Below, in pieces: positions 24,031 through 30,676 of a DNA stretch of 33,838 nt (its first letter is position 1; the number at the start of each line of letters is the position of its first letter). The notes under the pieces are model-generated. The model saw nothing but the letters and a program-made list of their open reading frames with translations. It ran no database searches and had not been told where the DNA came from. Made by a program: the position numbers and the translations under genes. Source of the stretch: Phycisphaerae bacterium (lineage in GTDB: Bacteria > Planctomycetota > Phycisphaerae > Phycisphaerales > SM1A02). The stretch lies in NCBI GenBank assembly GCA_002716385.1, contig PBAX01000001.1, positions 69,048 through 102,885 of the forward strand, written 5' to 3'.

Positions 24031-24708
24031 ATGATGAGCCATGGAATCAAGTTTGCATTGCCTGTTCTGATTGGTCTGCTTTCCAGCATGCTTCTCTGCT
24101 CGTGCAACATTGCGAGTACGGTCGCATATGTGGCGACTCCGAATCCTGTCACCGAAGCGGAGTACGAGCTGAAGGACACGAGCACCGTCATCTTTATCGA
24201 CGATCGCCGAAACTGGGTCAGTCCGGTTCGTCTACGTAGGATCATCGGCGACACCGCCAGTGAAGACATTCTGAAGGAGGAGCTTGTCACGGATGTGATT
24301 TCACCTAGAGACGCGACGGCTGCGGCTCGTCAGCTCGATCGAGGTCCGCGTCCCATTGGGATCGATCGTGTGGGTGAAATGGTTGGTGCCAAACAGGTCA
24401 TCTATGTCGAGATGGTCGGGTTCTCCCTTACTCAGGATGGAATCACCCCAGAGCCATACGCAGCTTGTCGTGTGAGGGTCATCGATATCGATGAGCAGAA
24501 GAGGACGTATCCGCCTGTGGACGAATCAAATTCGAGATTGGTCGAGGTCAGTCTGCCGGGGACGAAGTCTCAGGGCATGACGGACTCCAGACAGCGACAG
24601 AAGCTCGGCGAGCTGCTGGCGATTGAGACGGGGCGAAAAGTCGCCATGCTGTTCTATGAACATTCCGAGCCTGCCGTCGGGGCGAATCTACTATTCGGCG
24701 AACGTTAA
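24031..24708 (+). CDS. Lipoprotein, paralogue of the previous gene
   Basis: A 225-residue lipoprotein whose signal peptide also ends in LCSC at Cys25. It shares the order of the previous protein: TSTVIFIDDRRNW, ASEDILKEEL, a basic/proline stretch, then GAKQVIYVEMVGFSL. Three starts cluster here (GTG 24028, ATG 24031, ATG 24034); GGAG at 24015 fits the first two. The stop overlaps the next ATG (TAATG). It is likely an outer- or inner-membrane-anchored partner of the preceding lipoprotein. Confidence 0.78.
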   Translation: MMSHGIKFALPVLIGLLSSMLLCSCNIASTVAYVATPNPVTEAEYELKDTSTVIFIDDRRNWVSPVRLRRIIGDTASEDILKEELVTDVISPRDATAAARQLDRGPRPIGIDRVGEMVGAKQVIYVEMVGFSLTQDGITPEPYAACRVRVIDIDEQKRTYPPVDESNSRLVEVSLPGTKSQGMTDSRQRQKLGELLAIETGRKVAMLFYEHSEPAVGANLLFGER

Positions 24709-25853
24709 TGTGCGTTTCAGATACCGACGTGAACACATCCAGGTCATGGCCATCCCGAATCCTGCATCTGGTCGATGGATCCGTTGGAGATCACGTCTCT
24801 CCGCGGCTTGATCATGTGGAGGATCTGGTCGTGGATCGGCCACATGACGTGATCCTCACGGTCGGTGGTCCTCCCACAGGAACACACGGTGCCTTGCCGC
24901 TTCAATCGAGACTTCCGGAGCTTGGCTCAGGTGTTCTCGGTTCCCTGCTCAAACGAAGACAATTGGGCTCAGCAGGATTCGATGTGGTTCACGCCTGGGG
25001 GATCCACTCCGCCATGCTCAGCGCTGGACTTCAACGAAAGCAGTCTCTTGCAATAACGGTTGATGGATTCGATGCCTCCGATTCACAGGCACGGCGTGCG
25101 GCTGCGGTCATGTTGTCTGGGCGTGGCGCCTGTTCGTTCGGTTCCACTCGCTCGATGGAACAGGCGGTTGGGCTGGCGGGGGGGCATCGGTTTGGTTCGG
25201 GAGGTGAGGAGATCATCTGTCCCGTCATGAACCCCGGCCGTTTTCATGATCGGGATGAGGACATGAGGCGTAGTTGGGGAGCTGGTTCGGACACGATGGT
25301 GATGGGAGTCATCGGTTCTCCAATGGAGCAGCTGAATCTATTCGACTTCGGTTCGATGGCACCGCGTTGTAGCATGTTCCATCAACATGTCGTGCTGGTC
25401 GTTTCAAGCCGTGCCTCAAGGCGAGGCGATCTTGTCCGATGGCTTGCCAGCGCCGGCCTTGACGTCGAACTCGTGTTCGATGACCGAATTGATGCCATCC
25501 ACACGATCGCGAGTTCGCTGGACATGGCGGTGGCGCCTTCTTCCGTGGCATGTCGTAGTCGCATCTGCGATGTGGCACCGATTCTGGCTGCGGCGGCAGC
25601 CGGTGTGCCAGTCGTTCTGGGAGTGAATCATCCAGCTGCCGAGTATGCCGATCGAAATGCCCTGATACATCCCTCAGTCATGCATGGGGAGCATCAGGCG
25701 ACGAAATGGCTGATAGAAAGACTGGATGAGGCTTGCCCTGCCGATCGTGAGGCATGGCGGAAGCAGTGGGCTCGTCATCTGGCGGAACTTGGCGCGCTCT
25801 ATGAACGAGCCATGTCCCTGTCAGGCGCGAGCAGGGTCACGGCCGCGTCGTGA
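24708..25853 (+). CDS. Divergent GT-B glycosyltransferase-like protein
   Basis: A 381-residue protein with a GT-B feel but few conserved residues. The N-terminal half contains FDVVHAWGIHSAMLSAGL, a GT4-like acceptor-domain strand. The C-terminal half contains VVSSRASRRGDLVRWLASAG and PILAAAAAGVPVVLGVNHPAAEYAD, which corresponds to the donor-site E-A-x-A-x-G-x-P-V-V region. The EX7E glutamates are not preserved, so activity is doubtful. It is coupled to the upstream lipoprotein gene and overlaps the convergent amidohydrolase by 55 bases. Confidence 0.6.
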   Translation: MCVSDTDVNTSRSWPSRILHLVDGSVGDHVSPRLDHVEDLVVDRPHDVILTVGGPPTGTHGALPLQSRLPELGSGVLGSLLKRRQLGSAGFDVVHAWGIHSAMLSAGLQRKQSLAITVDGFDASDSQARRAAAVMLSGRGACSFGSTRSMEQAVGLAGGHRFGSGGEEIICPVMNPGRFHDRDEDMRRSWGAGSDTMVMGVIGSPMEQLNLFDFGSMAPRCSMFHQHVVLVVSSRASRRGDLVRWLASAGLDVELVFDDRIDAIHTIASSLDMAVAPSSVACRSRICDVAPILAAAAAGVPVVLGVNHPAAEYADRNALIHPSVMHGEHQATKWLIERLDEACPADREAWRKQWARHLAELGALYERAMSLSGASRVTAAS

Positions 25854-26896
25854 TAGAGGGATTCAAGCAGTTCGTCCGGGATGCGTTTCCCGGCGAGTCT
25901 TGGTGAATCCAACGGCCCGAACCGTTCGGGTTCCACCATTTCCAGATCGGGGTCCGCTATGGGAGACGGTCCTTCATAGTTGCCCTCCCATAGTGTCCGA
26001 AGCGCCCAGTACCGGCTTGCGTACAGATCGAAGGCTTCCGCAGGAGAGCTGGCCTGTGGTTCAGGATCGGTCGGAAGTCGATCCACAGGAGCCATGTGTT
26101 CCTCACGCGTGACGATGTCCGAACCGAAGAGTATTCGTCCTTTCCATCTCCGAAGGAATGCTGTCAGCTGTTCATGACTGTGAGTGCTAAGGACACGGAC
26201 CATCCACTTGGTGGCGGAGGTATCAAGATGGAGGTTGTCATGGCGTTCGAGCAATCCATCAAGGAATGCGAGATCCTCAGGCCATCCGCCCATGTGCGCC
26301 GCGATCCAGGGTTGCTTGTATCGAGCGAGCAGTTTTTCCAGCGGTTCGTATTGTGCTCGCTTCGTTCCATAGAGATCCGAGTCGGCATACTTCGTTTCAA
26401 ACCAGGTGTCTGGGTCAGCGACGTGCGTCATGAAGATCATGCCCAGTTCCGATGCCAGATCCATCGCCTGAAGTCGTTGAGGCGAGTCGAGTGACAGCAG
26501 TCCGGGGTGCCCAGACTCGATCCCGTAGTCGGCACCACGGGGAGCGGACCAGAATTTGACGATGCGGCTCCCCAGCTTGTGGAAGCTTCTGATTCGATCC
26601 AGAAAGCCCTCTCCATGGGCATGAAGACGATCCTCCCCCGCGAAATCGGGGACCGCGATGAATCGAACACGGTCTCCGAGAATGGACTGGACCGTCTCCA
26701 CCTGTTCAAGAGGGGTCATGCTGTAGGTGAGCGTGATACCGTACGCTTCGGCCACTTCCTGATAGCACCGCACGGCATCCTTTCCCGATAGATGCGTGTG
26801 AACGTCCACGATAGGACACCGCGAAGGGAGGCTGCGGGCCTCGACGAGATAATCCAGTTTCAGCAAGTTGGCTGCATGAACAGTTTGATCGGACAT
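25799..26896 (-). CDS. Amidohydrolase (TIM-barrel, Amidohydro_2 type)
   Basis: A 365-residue metal-dependent hydrolase. The metal ligands expected for the family are visible: HTH at 33-35 (VDVHTHLSG), a His in MTHVADPDTWF, AHMGGWPEDL, and the strand-8 Asp in LFGSDIVTREEH. The substrate is unknown. The frame is open to 27082, but ATG 26896 gives the usual short lead before the HxH strand. The start lies only 9 bases from that of the divergent glycosyltransferase gene, so each promoter must sit inside the other gene. The 3' end overlaps the convergent GT-like gene. Confidence 0.85.
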   Translation of the reverse strand: MSDQTVHAANLLKLDYLVEARSLPSRCPIVDVHTHLSGKDAVRCYQEVAEAYGITLTYSMTPLEQVETVQSILGDRVRFIAVPDFAGEDRLHAHGEGFLDRIRSFHKLGSRIVKFWSAPRGADYGIESGHPGLLSLDSPQRLQAMDLASELGMIFMTHVADPDTWFETKYADSDLYGTKRAQYEPLEKLLARYKQPWIAAHMGGWPEDLAFLDGLLERHDNLHLDTSATKWMVRVLSTHSHEQLTAFLRRWKGRILFGSDIVTREEHMAPVDRLPTDPEPQASSPAEAFDLYASRYWALRTLWEGNYEGPSPIADPDLEMVEPERFGPLDSPRLAGKRIPDELLESLYHDAAVTLLAPDRDMARS

Positions 26897-26905
26897 GATT
26901 CCAAG

Positions 26906-28033
26906 ATGATAGGCAAGACCAGTCGACCAGACATCGTTCTGGTGCATGATTGGCTGGTCACGGTCCGTGGAGCCGAACGTGTTCTCGATCGATTCGCCGA
27001 ACGGTACGGCCCGACGGATCTGTACAGTCTGGTCCATGATGGTTCGCCACTCACGCCCGCCATCGATGCCTGTCGGTTCCATCTGTCACCATTGCAGCAT
27101 CTTCCCGGTGGCCGTGGGCGGCTGAGGCGGTGGTATCTTCCGGTCATTCCGCGGATGATCGAATCGCTCAAGATTCGTCAGTGCGATCTCGTTCTTTCGG
27201 ACAGTTCCTCCGTGGCCAAGTCCGTGAAGGTTCCCGAGGGTGTTCCGCATCTTTGCTACTGCCATTCCCCAGCACGCTACATCTGGGATCAGACAGAGGA
27301 CTACGCCACTGGTTCAATGGGATTTCTGCGGGCTGGCGGTCTGCGGGCCATTCGTAGTCGTTTTCAGATGTGGGATCGACGAACGGCTGCGCGCGTCGAT
27401 CGTTTTCTGGCCAACAGTCGTCATATCGCCGACCGCATACGGCGTTGCTGGGATCGCGATGCCACAGTGGTCTACCCACCCGTGCGAACGGACTATTTCA
27501 CGCCCGACTATGGAGTCGAACGAGAAGACTGGTTCCTCGTTGTCGGCGCACTCGAACCGTACAAGCGAACAGACATCGCAATCAAGGCGGCTGTGAAGGG
27601 CGGATACAGGATCAAGGTCGTCGGCGGAGGGAGCCAGCTCGACTCGCTTCGTCGTGAATCACTACGGGGTGTCGAGTTTCTCGGTCGCACCCCCGATGAT
27701 GAACTTCGAACACTCTATCGAAGGGCCAGGGCGCTTCTCTTTCCGCAGGAAGAGGATTTCGGGATCGTTGCGGTCGAGGCTCAGGCCTGCGGTTGTCCGA
27801 TCATCGCATTGAGACGGGGTGGAGCGTTGGAAATAATCTCGGACGAGTGCGGCTTGTTCGTCGATGAGCAGACGCCTGAGGCTTTTTCGGATGCCATGGC
27901 GGAATCGACCCGGTGGACGATTCGGGATCAGCATTGCCGTCTGAATGCAGAGCGTTTCTCATGTGATGTGTTCGATGCGGTCATGGATGATCAGATTCGG
28001 AAGACGCTTGGGGTCGCAACTACACAGCGTTGA
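26906..28033 (+). CDS. GT4-family glycosyltransferase
   Basis: A 375-residue GT-B glycosyltransferase with the retaining-enzyme donor motif EDFGIVAVEAQACGCP (EX7E, Glu at about 283). The acceptor-domain start is DIVLVHDWLVTVRGAERVLDRF, followed by HLCYCHSPARYIWD and VVGALEPYKRTDIAI. It resembles WbaZ-type mannosyltransferases used in polysaccharide or lipid-linked oligosaccharide assembly; the sugar specificity is not readable. ATG 26906 was chosen; ATG 26876 is in frame but would overlap the amidohydrolase start. No Shine-Dalgarno is evident at either. Confidence 0.87.
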   Translation: MIGKTSRPDIVLVHDWLVTVRGAERVLDRFAERYGPTDLYSLVHDGSPLTPAIDACRFHLSPLQHLPGGRGRLRRWYLPVIPRMIESLKIRQCDLVLSDSSSVAKSVKVPEGVPHLCYCHSPARYIWDQTEDYATGSMGFLRAGGLRAIRSRFQMWDRRTAARVDRFLANSRHIADRIRRCWDRDATVVYPPVRTDYFTPDYGVEREDWFLVVGALEPYKRTDIAIKAAVKGGYRIKVVGGGSQLDSLRRESLRGVEFLGRTPDDELRTLYRRARALLFPQEEDFGIVAVEAQACGCPIIALRRGGALEIISDECGLFVDEQTPEAFSDAMAESTRWTIRDQHCRLNAERFSCDVFDAVMDDQIRKTLGVATTQR

Positions 28034-28048
28034 GCCTTCGCTGTACTT

Positions 28049-28549
28049 TCAGGCTCGATCGCCGGTGGCATCATTCAATTCCAACCACTTGCCACTGACG
28101 ACCTGGCCTATGTAGATGCGGCAATCGGATTCCATGGCCAGATGTCCGATCAGCTCGCAGTCCAGGTAGTACCGTGATCGTTGCAATATGGGTGCACCAG
28201 TGACATCATTGAAAGACTCGAGTCCGACGAAAGGATCCTCCTGTCCCTTCTCCTCCGAGCTGAAGCGGCGAGTGATGACCCGGTCATCTGGCCGTATCCC
28301 ACAGATGGCAAAGCAGCGACTGTCACGAAGGAGTGGTTCGATCGGCATTCCTCGGGGAATCGCCACGCTCACGAGGAGTGGCACCTGACTGCATTGCTGG
28401 ACCCAGCGGGTGATGTGTCCCGAGCGAAGATCCTCGGCTGCAGCCGTCATCAGGAACTGTCCCTGAGGCAGCGAGCCGACGATTCTGGGATCAACGATTC
28501 CATGTTGATCCTTATCGATATTCACAATGCGTTCATGTGGCATTCGCAC
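28049..28549 (-). CDS. Flavin reductase-like (FMN-binding split barrel) protein
   Basis: A 166-residue protein whose layout matches the flavin reductase-like domain: a start strand GQFLMTAAAEDLRSGHITRW, then PLLVSVAI, a CFAICGI strand, the insertion with FVGLESFNDVTGAPIL, and the end ...DCELIGHLAMESDCRIYIGQVVSG. Such proteins bind FMN and either reduce flavin or act as small oxidoreductases. GTG 28549 was chosen because AAGGA lies 7 bases upstream on this strand; ATG 28543 and TTG 28582 are alternatives. It is convergent with the glycosyltransferase gene (15 bases apart). Confidence 0.8.
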   Translation of the reverse strand: MRMPHERIVNIDKDQHGIVDPRIVGSLPQGQFLMTAAAEDLRSGHITRWVQQCSQVPLLVSVAIPRGMPIEPLLRDSRCFAICGIRPDDRVITRRFSSEEKGQEDPFVGLESFNDVTGAPILQRSRYYLDCELIGHLAMESDCRIYIGQVVSGKWLELNDATGDRA

Positions 28550-28839
28550 AGGTTCATCCTTGCCCTGGTGTACTCGTTCCAACAGTTCAGTCTGCGCCAG
28601 AATCCGAAGTGTGCCTCATCAGAAAATGTGAGTTGAAGTTGAAACCTCCAAAAAACAGGCTCTGACCGATAAATCGTGTCTCATATGTGCTTTAAGTGGC
28701 TTCCAAATCCGATTCAGGGATTAAGGCAGGGCCAGCAATAAATTTCCAGACGGGTGCGATAACACGGTCAGCCTTGATGTCCTGAAGCGGGTTTGCGGGT
28801 GGAAGTGGGGCAATGAATGGGCGATAGGGTTGAAATGTG
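28550..28839. other. Intergenic region before the mraZ promoter
   Basis: About 290 bases with no supported gene. The minus-strand frame over 28692-29069 has no recognisable protein and overlaps the mraZ start. A single GTGGGG (28805-28810) and a GTGGAA just before it are possible outlying MraZ half-sites. Confidence 0.3.
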
Positions 28840-28868
28840 TTGCATTGTGGGGCATCGTGGGGTAATCT
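28840..28868 (+). promoter_or_regulatory. Promoter for mraZ
   Basis: A -35 TTGCAT (28840-28845), a 17-base spacer and a -10 TAATCT (28863-28868). Transcription would start near 28875, leaving a leader of ~140 bases. Both TGGGG operator repeats fall within the spacer. Confidence 0.5.
28848..28862 (+). promoter_or_regulatory. Putative MraZ operator (two TGGGG repeats, 10-bp period)
   Basis: TGGGG at 28848-28852 and 28858-28862 are separated by 5 bases (CATCG). That is the published MraZ site pattern of TGGGN repeats with 5-base spacers. They lie between the -35 and -10 of the mraZ promoter, where a bound repressor would block RNA polymerase. Confidence 0.6.
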
Positions 28869-29013
28869 CCCCAGCAGTTGGACAGCTGATGCCAATGGCC
28901 CTTCCAGCAAGTACGAGCCGTCTCGTACCAGAGGGAAGGGTTCGAGAAGACCGATCAATGGCTTCTTGAACCTGGAGGGGCGTATCGGTTGCCACGAGGT
29001 GAGGACCAGATGC

Positions 29014-29487
29014 GTGCTTTTTACAGGCGAGTACGAACACACCATCGATGCGAAGCATCGAGTCGCCATTCCGTCAGAGATCCGCTCAAGGCTGGATCCC
29101 GAGTGTCATGGCGTCGCCTTCTATCTGGCACCAGGAACCGATGCTTCGCTCTGGCTCTGGCCGGAGAAGACATTCGAGAAACTGGCGTCGACCTCCGAGC
29201 AGTCACTGCTGCCCGACGAGGACCTCGCGGAATTCGAGGAACTTTTGTACAGCCAGTCTGCCTGGGTGGAACCGGACAAGAGCGGTCGGATCAGAATCCC
29301 GGAGCGATTGCTGACGCTGGCGGGGTTGGAATCGAATGTTGTCATTCTCGGTGTCAAGGACCATCTGGAACTCAGAGATCCAGTGGCCTGGTCCAGAAGA
29401 CGAGACGAGAAACTGGCCAAGCAGTCGGAGATCGTCATGCGAGCACGTCGTGCTCAGGATCGACAGCGAAATCATGGGGGTGATTGA
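29014..29487 (+). CDS. mraZ: Transcriptional regulator MraZ
   Basis: A 157-residue MraZ with two SpoVT/AbrB-like DNA-binding repeats. The first contains LFTGEYEHTIDAKHRVAIPSEIR and the second contains WVEPDKSGRIRIPERLLTLAGL. The start is GTG 29014, preceded by GAGG with a 9-base spacer; this matches the usual MxFxGExxHxLD N-terminus, whereas the longer open frame does not. In most bacteria MraZ heads the division and cell wall cluster followed by rsmH. Here it is followed by a structured RNA and convergent csrA, so it is an orphan copy relative to dcw in this window. It probably regulates its own promoter and distant dcw promoters. Confidence 0.92.
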   Translation: MLFTGEYEHTIDAKHRVAIPSEIRSRLDPECHGVAFYLAPGTDASLWLWPEKTFEKLASTSEQSLLPDEDLAEFEELLYSQSAWVEPDKSGRIRIPERLLTLAGLESNVVILGVKDHLELRDPVAWSRRRDEKLAKQSEIVMRARRAQDRQRNHGGD

Positions 29488-29489
29488 TC

Positions 29490-29889
29490 GTCCTTGAGAC
29501 GAATGAACATCTAGATTGATTTGGAGAACTGGCATGAAACTGCCTTGAAACGGATTTCAAGGCACGATTACCGCACCACAGAGTCATGGATGGCTCAGGA
29601 AATCGGGGAGAGTCACTCGCCATTCCCACCGGCGACTGCGCCCACCAGCATCTCTGAATCACGATCGAGCAGGCCATGGACGGCCTGCAGAAAGGCAGGG
29701 AATCCTCCTCGGTGACACGGACGTCATTGTGGACCTGCCACTTTCCCGGCGTAGCCGGGGCTTCGCGTGTACCGATTCCCAAAGGAACCGGTCACGCTTC
29801 CTCAACGAGCGGCTTGCGAACCTCTTGTTCGCGAGCCCACCCCTTCCCGGTTCGTGGCGTGTCCCACCACACGTCACGAACTTTTTTTA
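29490..29889 (+). ncRNA. Candidate CsrA-sequestering small RNA (CsrB/RsmZ-like)
   Basis: A ~400-base non-coding stretch dense in stem-loops. Four hairpins have hexaloops of the form A-N-G-G-A-N, the CsrA/RsmA core: ACGGAT (loop 29550-29555, 8-9 bp stem), ATGGAT (29586-29591, 5 bp with one G-U), ATGGAC (29676-29681, 7 bp) and ACGGAC (29717-29722, 7 bp with two G-U). More hairpins follow at 29745-29759, 29765-29797 and 29811-29837, then a Rho-independent terminator. About six other GGA triplets lie between them. The 5' end is not defined: it may be a processed 3' part of the mraZ transcript or have its own start near 29500. It converges on csrA. Neither RNase P RNA nor tmRNA signatures fit. Confidence 0.6.
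29850..29888 (+). terminator. Rho-independent terminator of the structured RNA
   Basis: GTTCGTG (29850-29856) pairs with CACGAAC (29875-29881), and CGTG (29858-29861) with CACG (29870-29873). The loop is 8 bases and seven T follow (29882-29888). The T-tract sets the direction as + strand. It ends 27 bases before the csrA stop codon. Confidence 0.88.
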
Positions 29890-29915
29890 TGTGGAATGCG
29901 GCTGTCTCGGTGACC

Positions 29916-30131
29916 TCAACTGCCGGCAGGACGAATCTTGCCTACGACAGTGGGGTTCTCGGATGCGATCTGTTCTGCAACCTCTCGCCGGTGAACTTCC
30001 ACATCACGTGGGAAGTTCAAGGCCAGGCGGACGCGATCGCCCTTCACCGATGCGATCCTGACGATCCCGATGGGATTCGCTGGATCTCCAATGACAACTT
30101 CTTCACCTTCTCGTCGCGTTATAACCAGCAC
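29916..30131 (-). CDS. csrA: Carbon storage regulator CsrA (RsmA)
   Basis: A 71-residue CsrA, a homodimeric RNA-binding protein that blocks or stabilises mRNAs at GGA-containing hairpins. The N-terminus MLVITRREGEEVVIGD and the VHRREV segment with the RNA-contact arginine match the family. It is a little longer than the 61-residue E. coli protein at the C-terminus. The start is GTG 30131 with a very strong AGGAGG 8-9 bases upstream; the SD itself contains GGA, a typical CsrA autoregulation site. No fliW lies beside it. Its stop faces the terminator of the candidate CsrA-binding RNA on the opposite strand. Confidence 0.95.
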   Translation of the reverse strand: MLVITRREGEEVVIGDPANPIGIVRIASVKGDRVRLALNFPRDVEVHRREVAEQIASENPTVVGKIRPAGS

Positions 30132-30171
30132 CGACGGGACCTCCTGCCCAGTTCAGATTGATGCTGAAAGC

Positions 30172-30190
30172 CCGAAGCAGCGTGCTTCGG
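30172..30190 (-). terminator. Hairpin between the NifU-like gene and csrA
   Basis: A perfect 8-bp stem (30172-30179 with 30183-30190) and a 3-base loop. On the minus strand it is followed only by a short CTTTC, so it is at best a weak terminator for the NifU-like gene or a structural element of the csrA leader, about 40 bases before the csrA start. Confidence 0.4.
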
Positions 30191-30320
30191 TCCACCAAAG
30201 ATAAAGGGTACACGACAATAGCTCGCAACCCAAGTTCTCAATGGCCTGAACGGGCTCTAAATGCCTTGCAGCCAAGGTTTTGTCCGATAAGCGGGGGTTT
30301 GAAGGCCTTCAGGAGTGGCT

Positions 30321-30563
30321 TCAGGACTCCACTGCCGTGACAGAGGAAAAGCCAGGGACGCATTCCCTGAGATTTCTGTCAATCAGGCTCTGCAATGTCA
30401 TGGATCTTGATGGGCAAGTGATGCAGGCGCCCAGAAAACGTATTTCGACGACTCCAGCGTCATCGACGGATACCAGTTCGATATCACCACCATCCTGCTG
30501 GATTACCGGCCGCATCGCGTCGAGTACTTTTTCGACTTCGAATTTGATTGATCCGTCTGACAT
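30321..30563 (-). CDS. NifU-like Fe-S cluster scaffold (C-terminal NifU domain)
   Basis: An 80-residue stand-alone NifU domain that would hold a transient Fe-S cluster through CxxC. The motif is GACITCPSRSMTL with Cys47 and Cys50, preceded by the usual VLDAMRPVIQQDGGDIEL. AGGTGGAAG precedes the ATG on this strand. Short single-domain forms (Nfu-like) are common in bacteria. It lies upstream of csrA on the same strand, 190 bases away with a hairpin between. Confidence 0.92.
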   Translation of the reverse strand: MSDGSIKFEVEKVLDAMRPVIQQDGGDIELVSVDDAGVVEIRFLGACITCPSRSMTLQSLIDRNLRECVPGFSSVTAVES

Positions 30564-30676
30564 CGTGCTTCCACCTGCTGGTTTGCAATTCTATCCACTA
30601 ATCGGCCAATTGGTCCTGATTCAGGCTAGAGATCCATGGGCAGGTAATTGCCCTGTTGAAGGGTACCATAGTCCCC

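Noticed and set aside
28692..29069. 125-codon frame on the minus strand upstream of mraZ
   Set aside because: It overlaps the mraZ start and promoter, and its translation resembles no protein family.
29490..29889. RNase P RNA or tmRNA
   Set aside because: The conserved RNase P P4 strands and the tmRNA tRNA-like ends with a T-arm were looked for on both strands and not found.
29435..30161. Possible coding frames in the mraZ-csrA gap, both strands
   Set aside because: The products show no family resemblance and run through terminator and hairpin sequence; the base pairing is far better explained as RNA structure.
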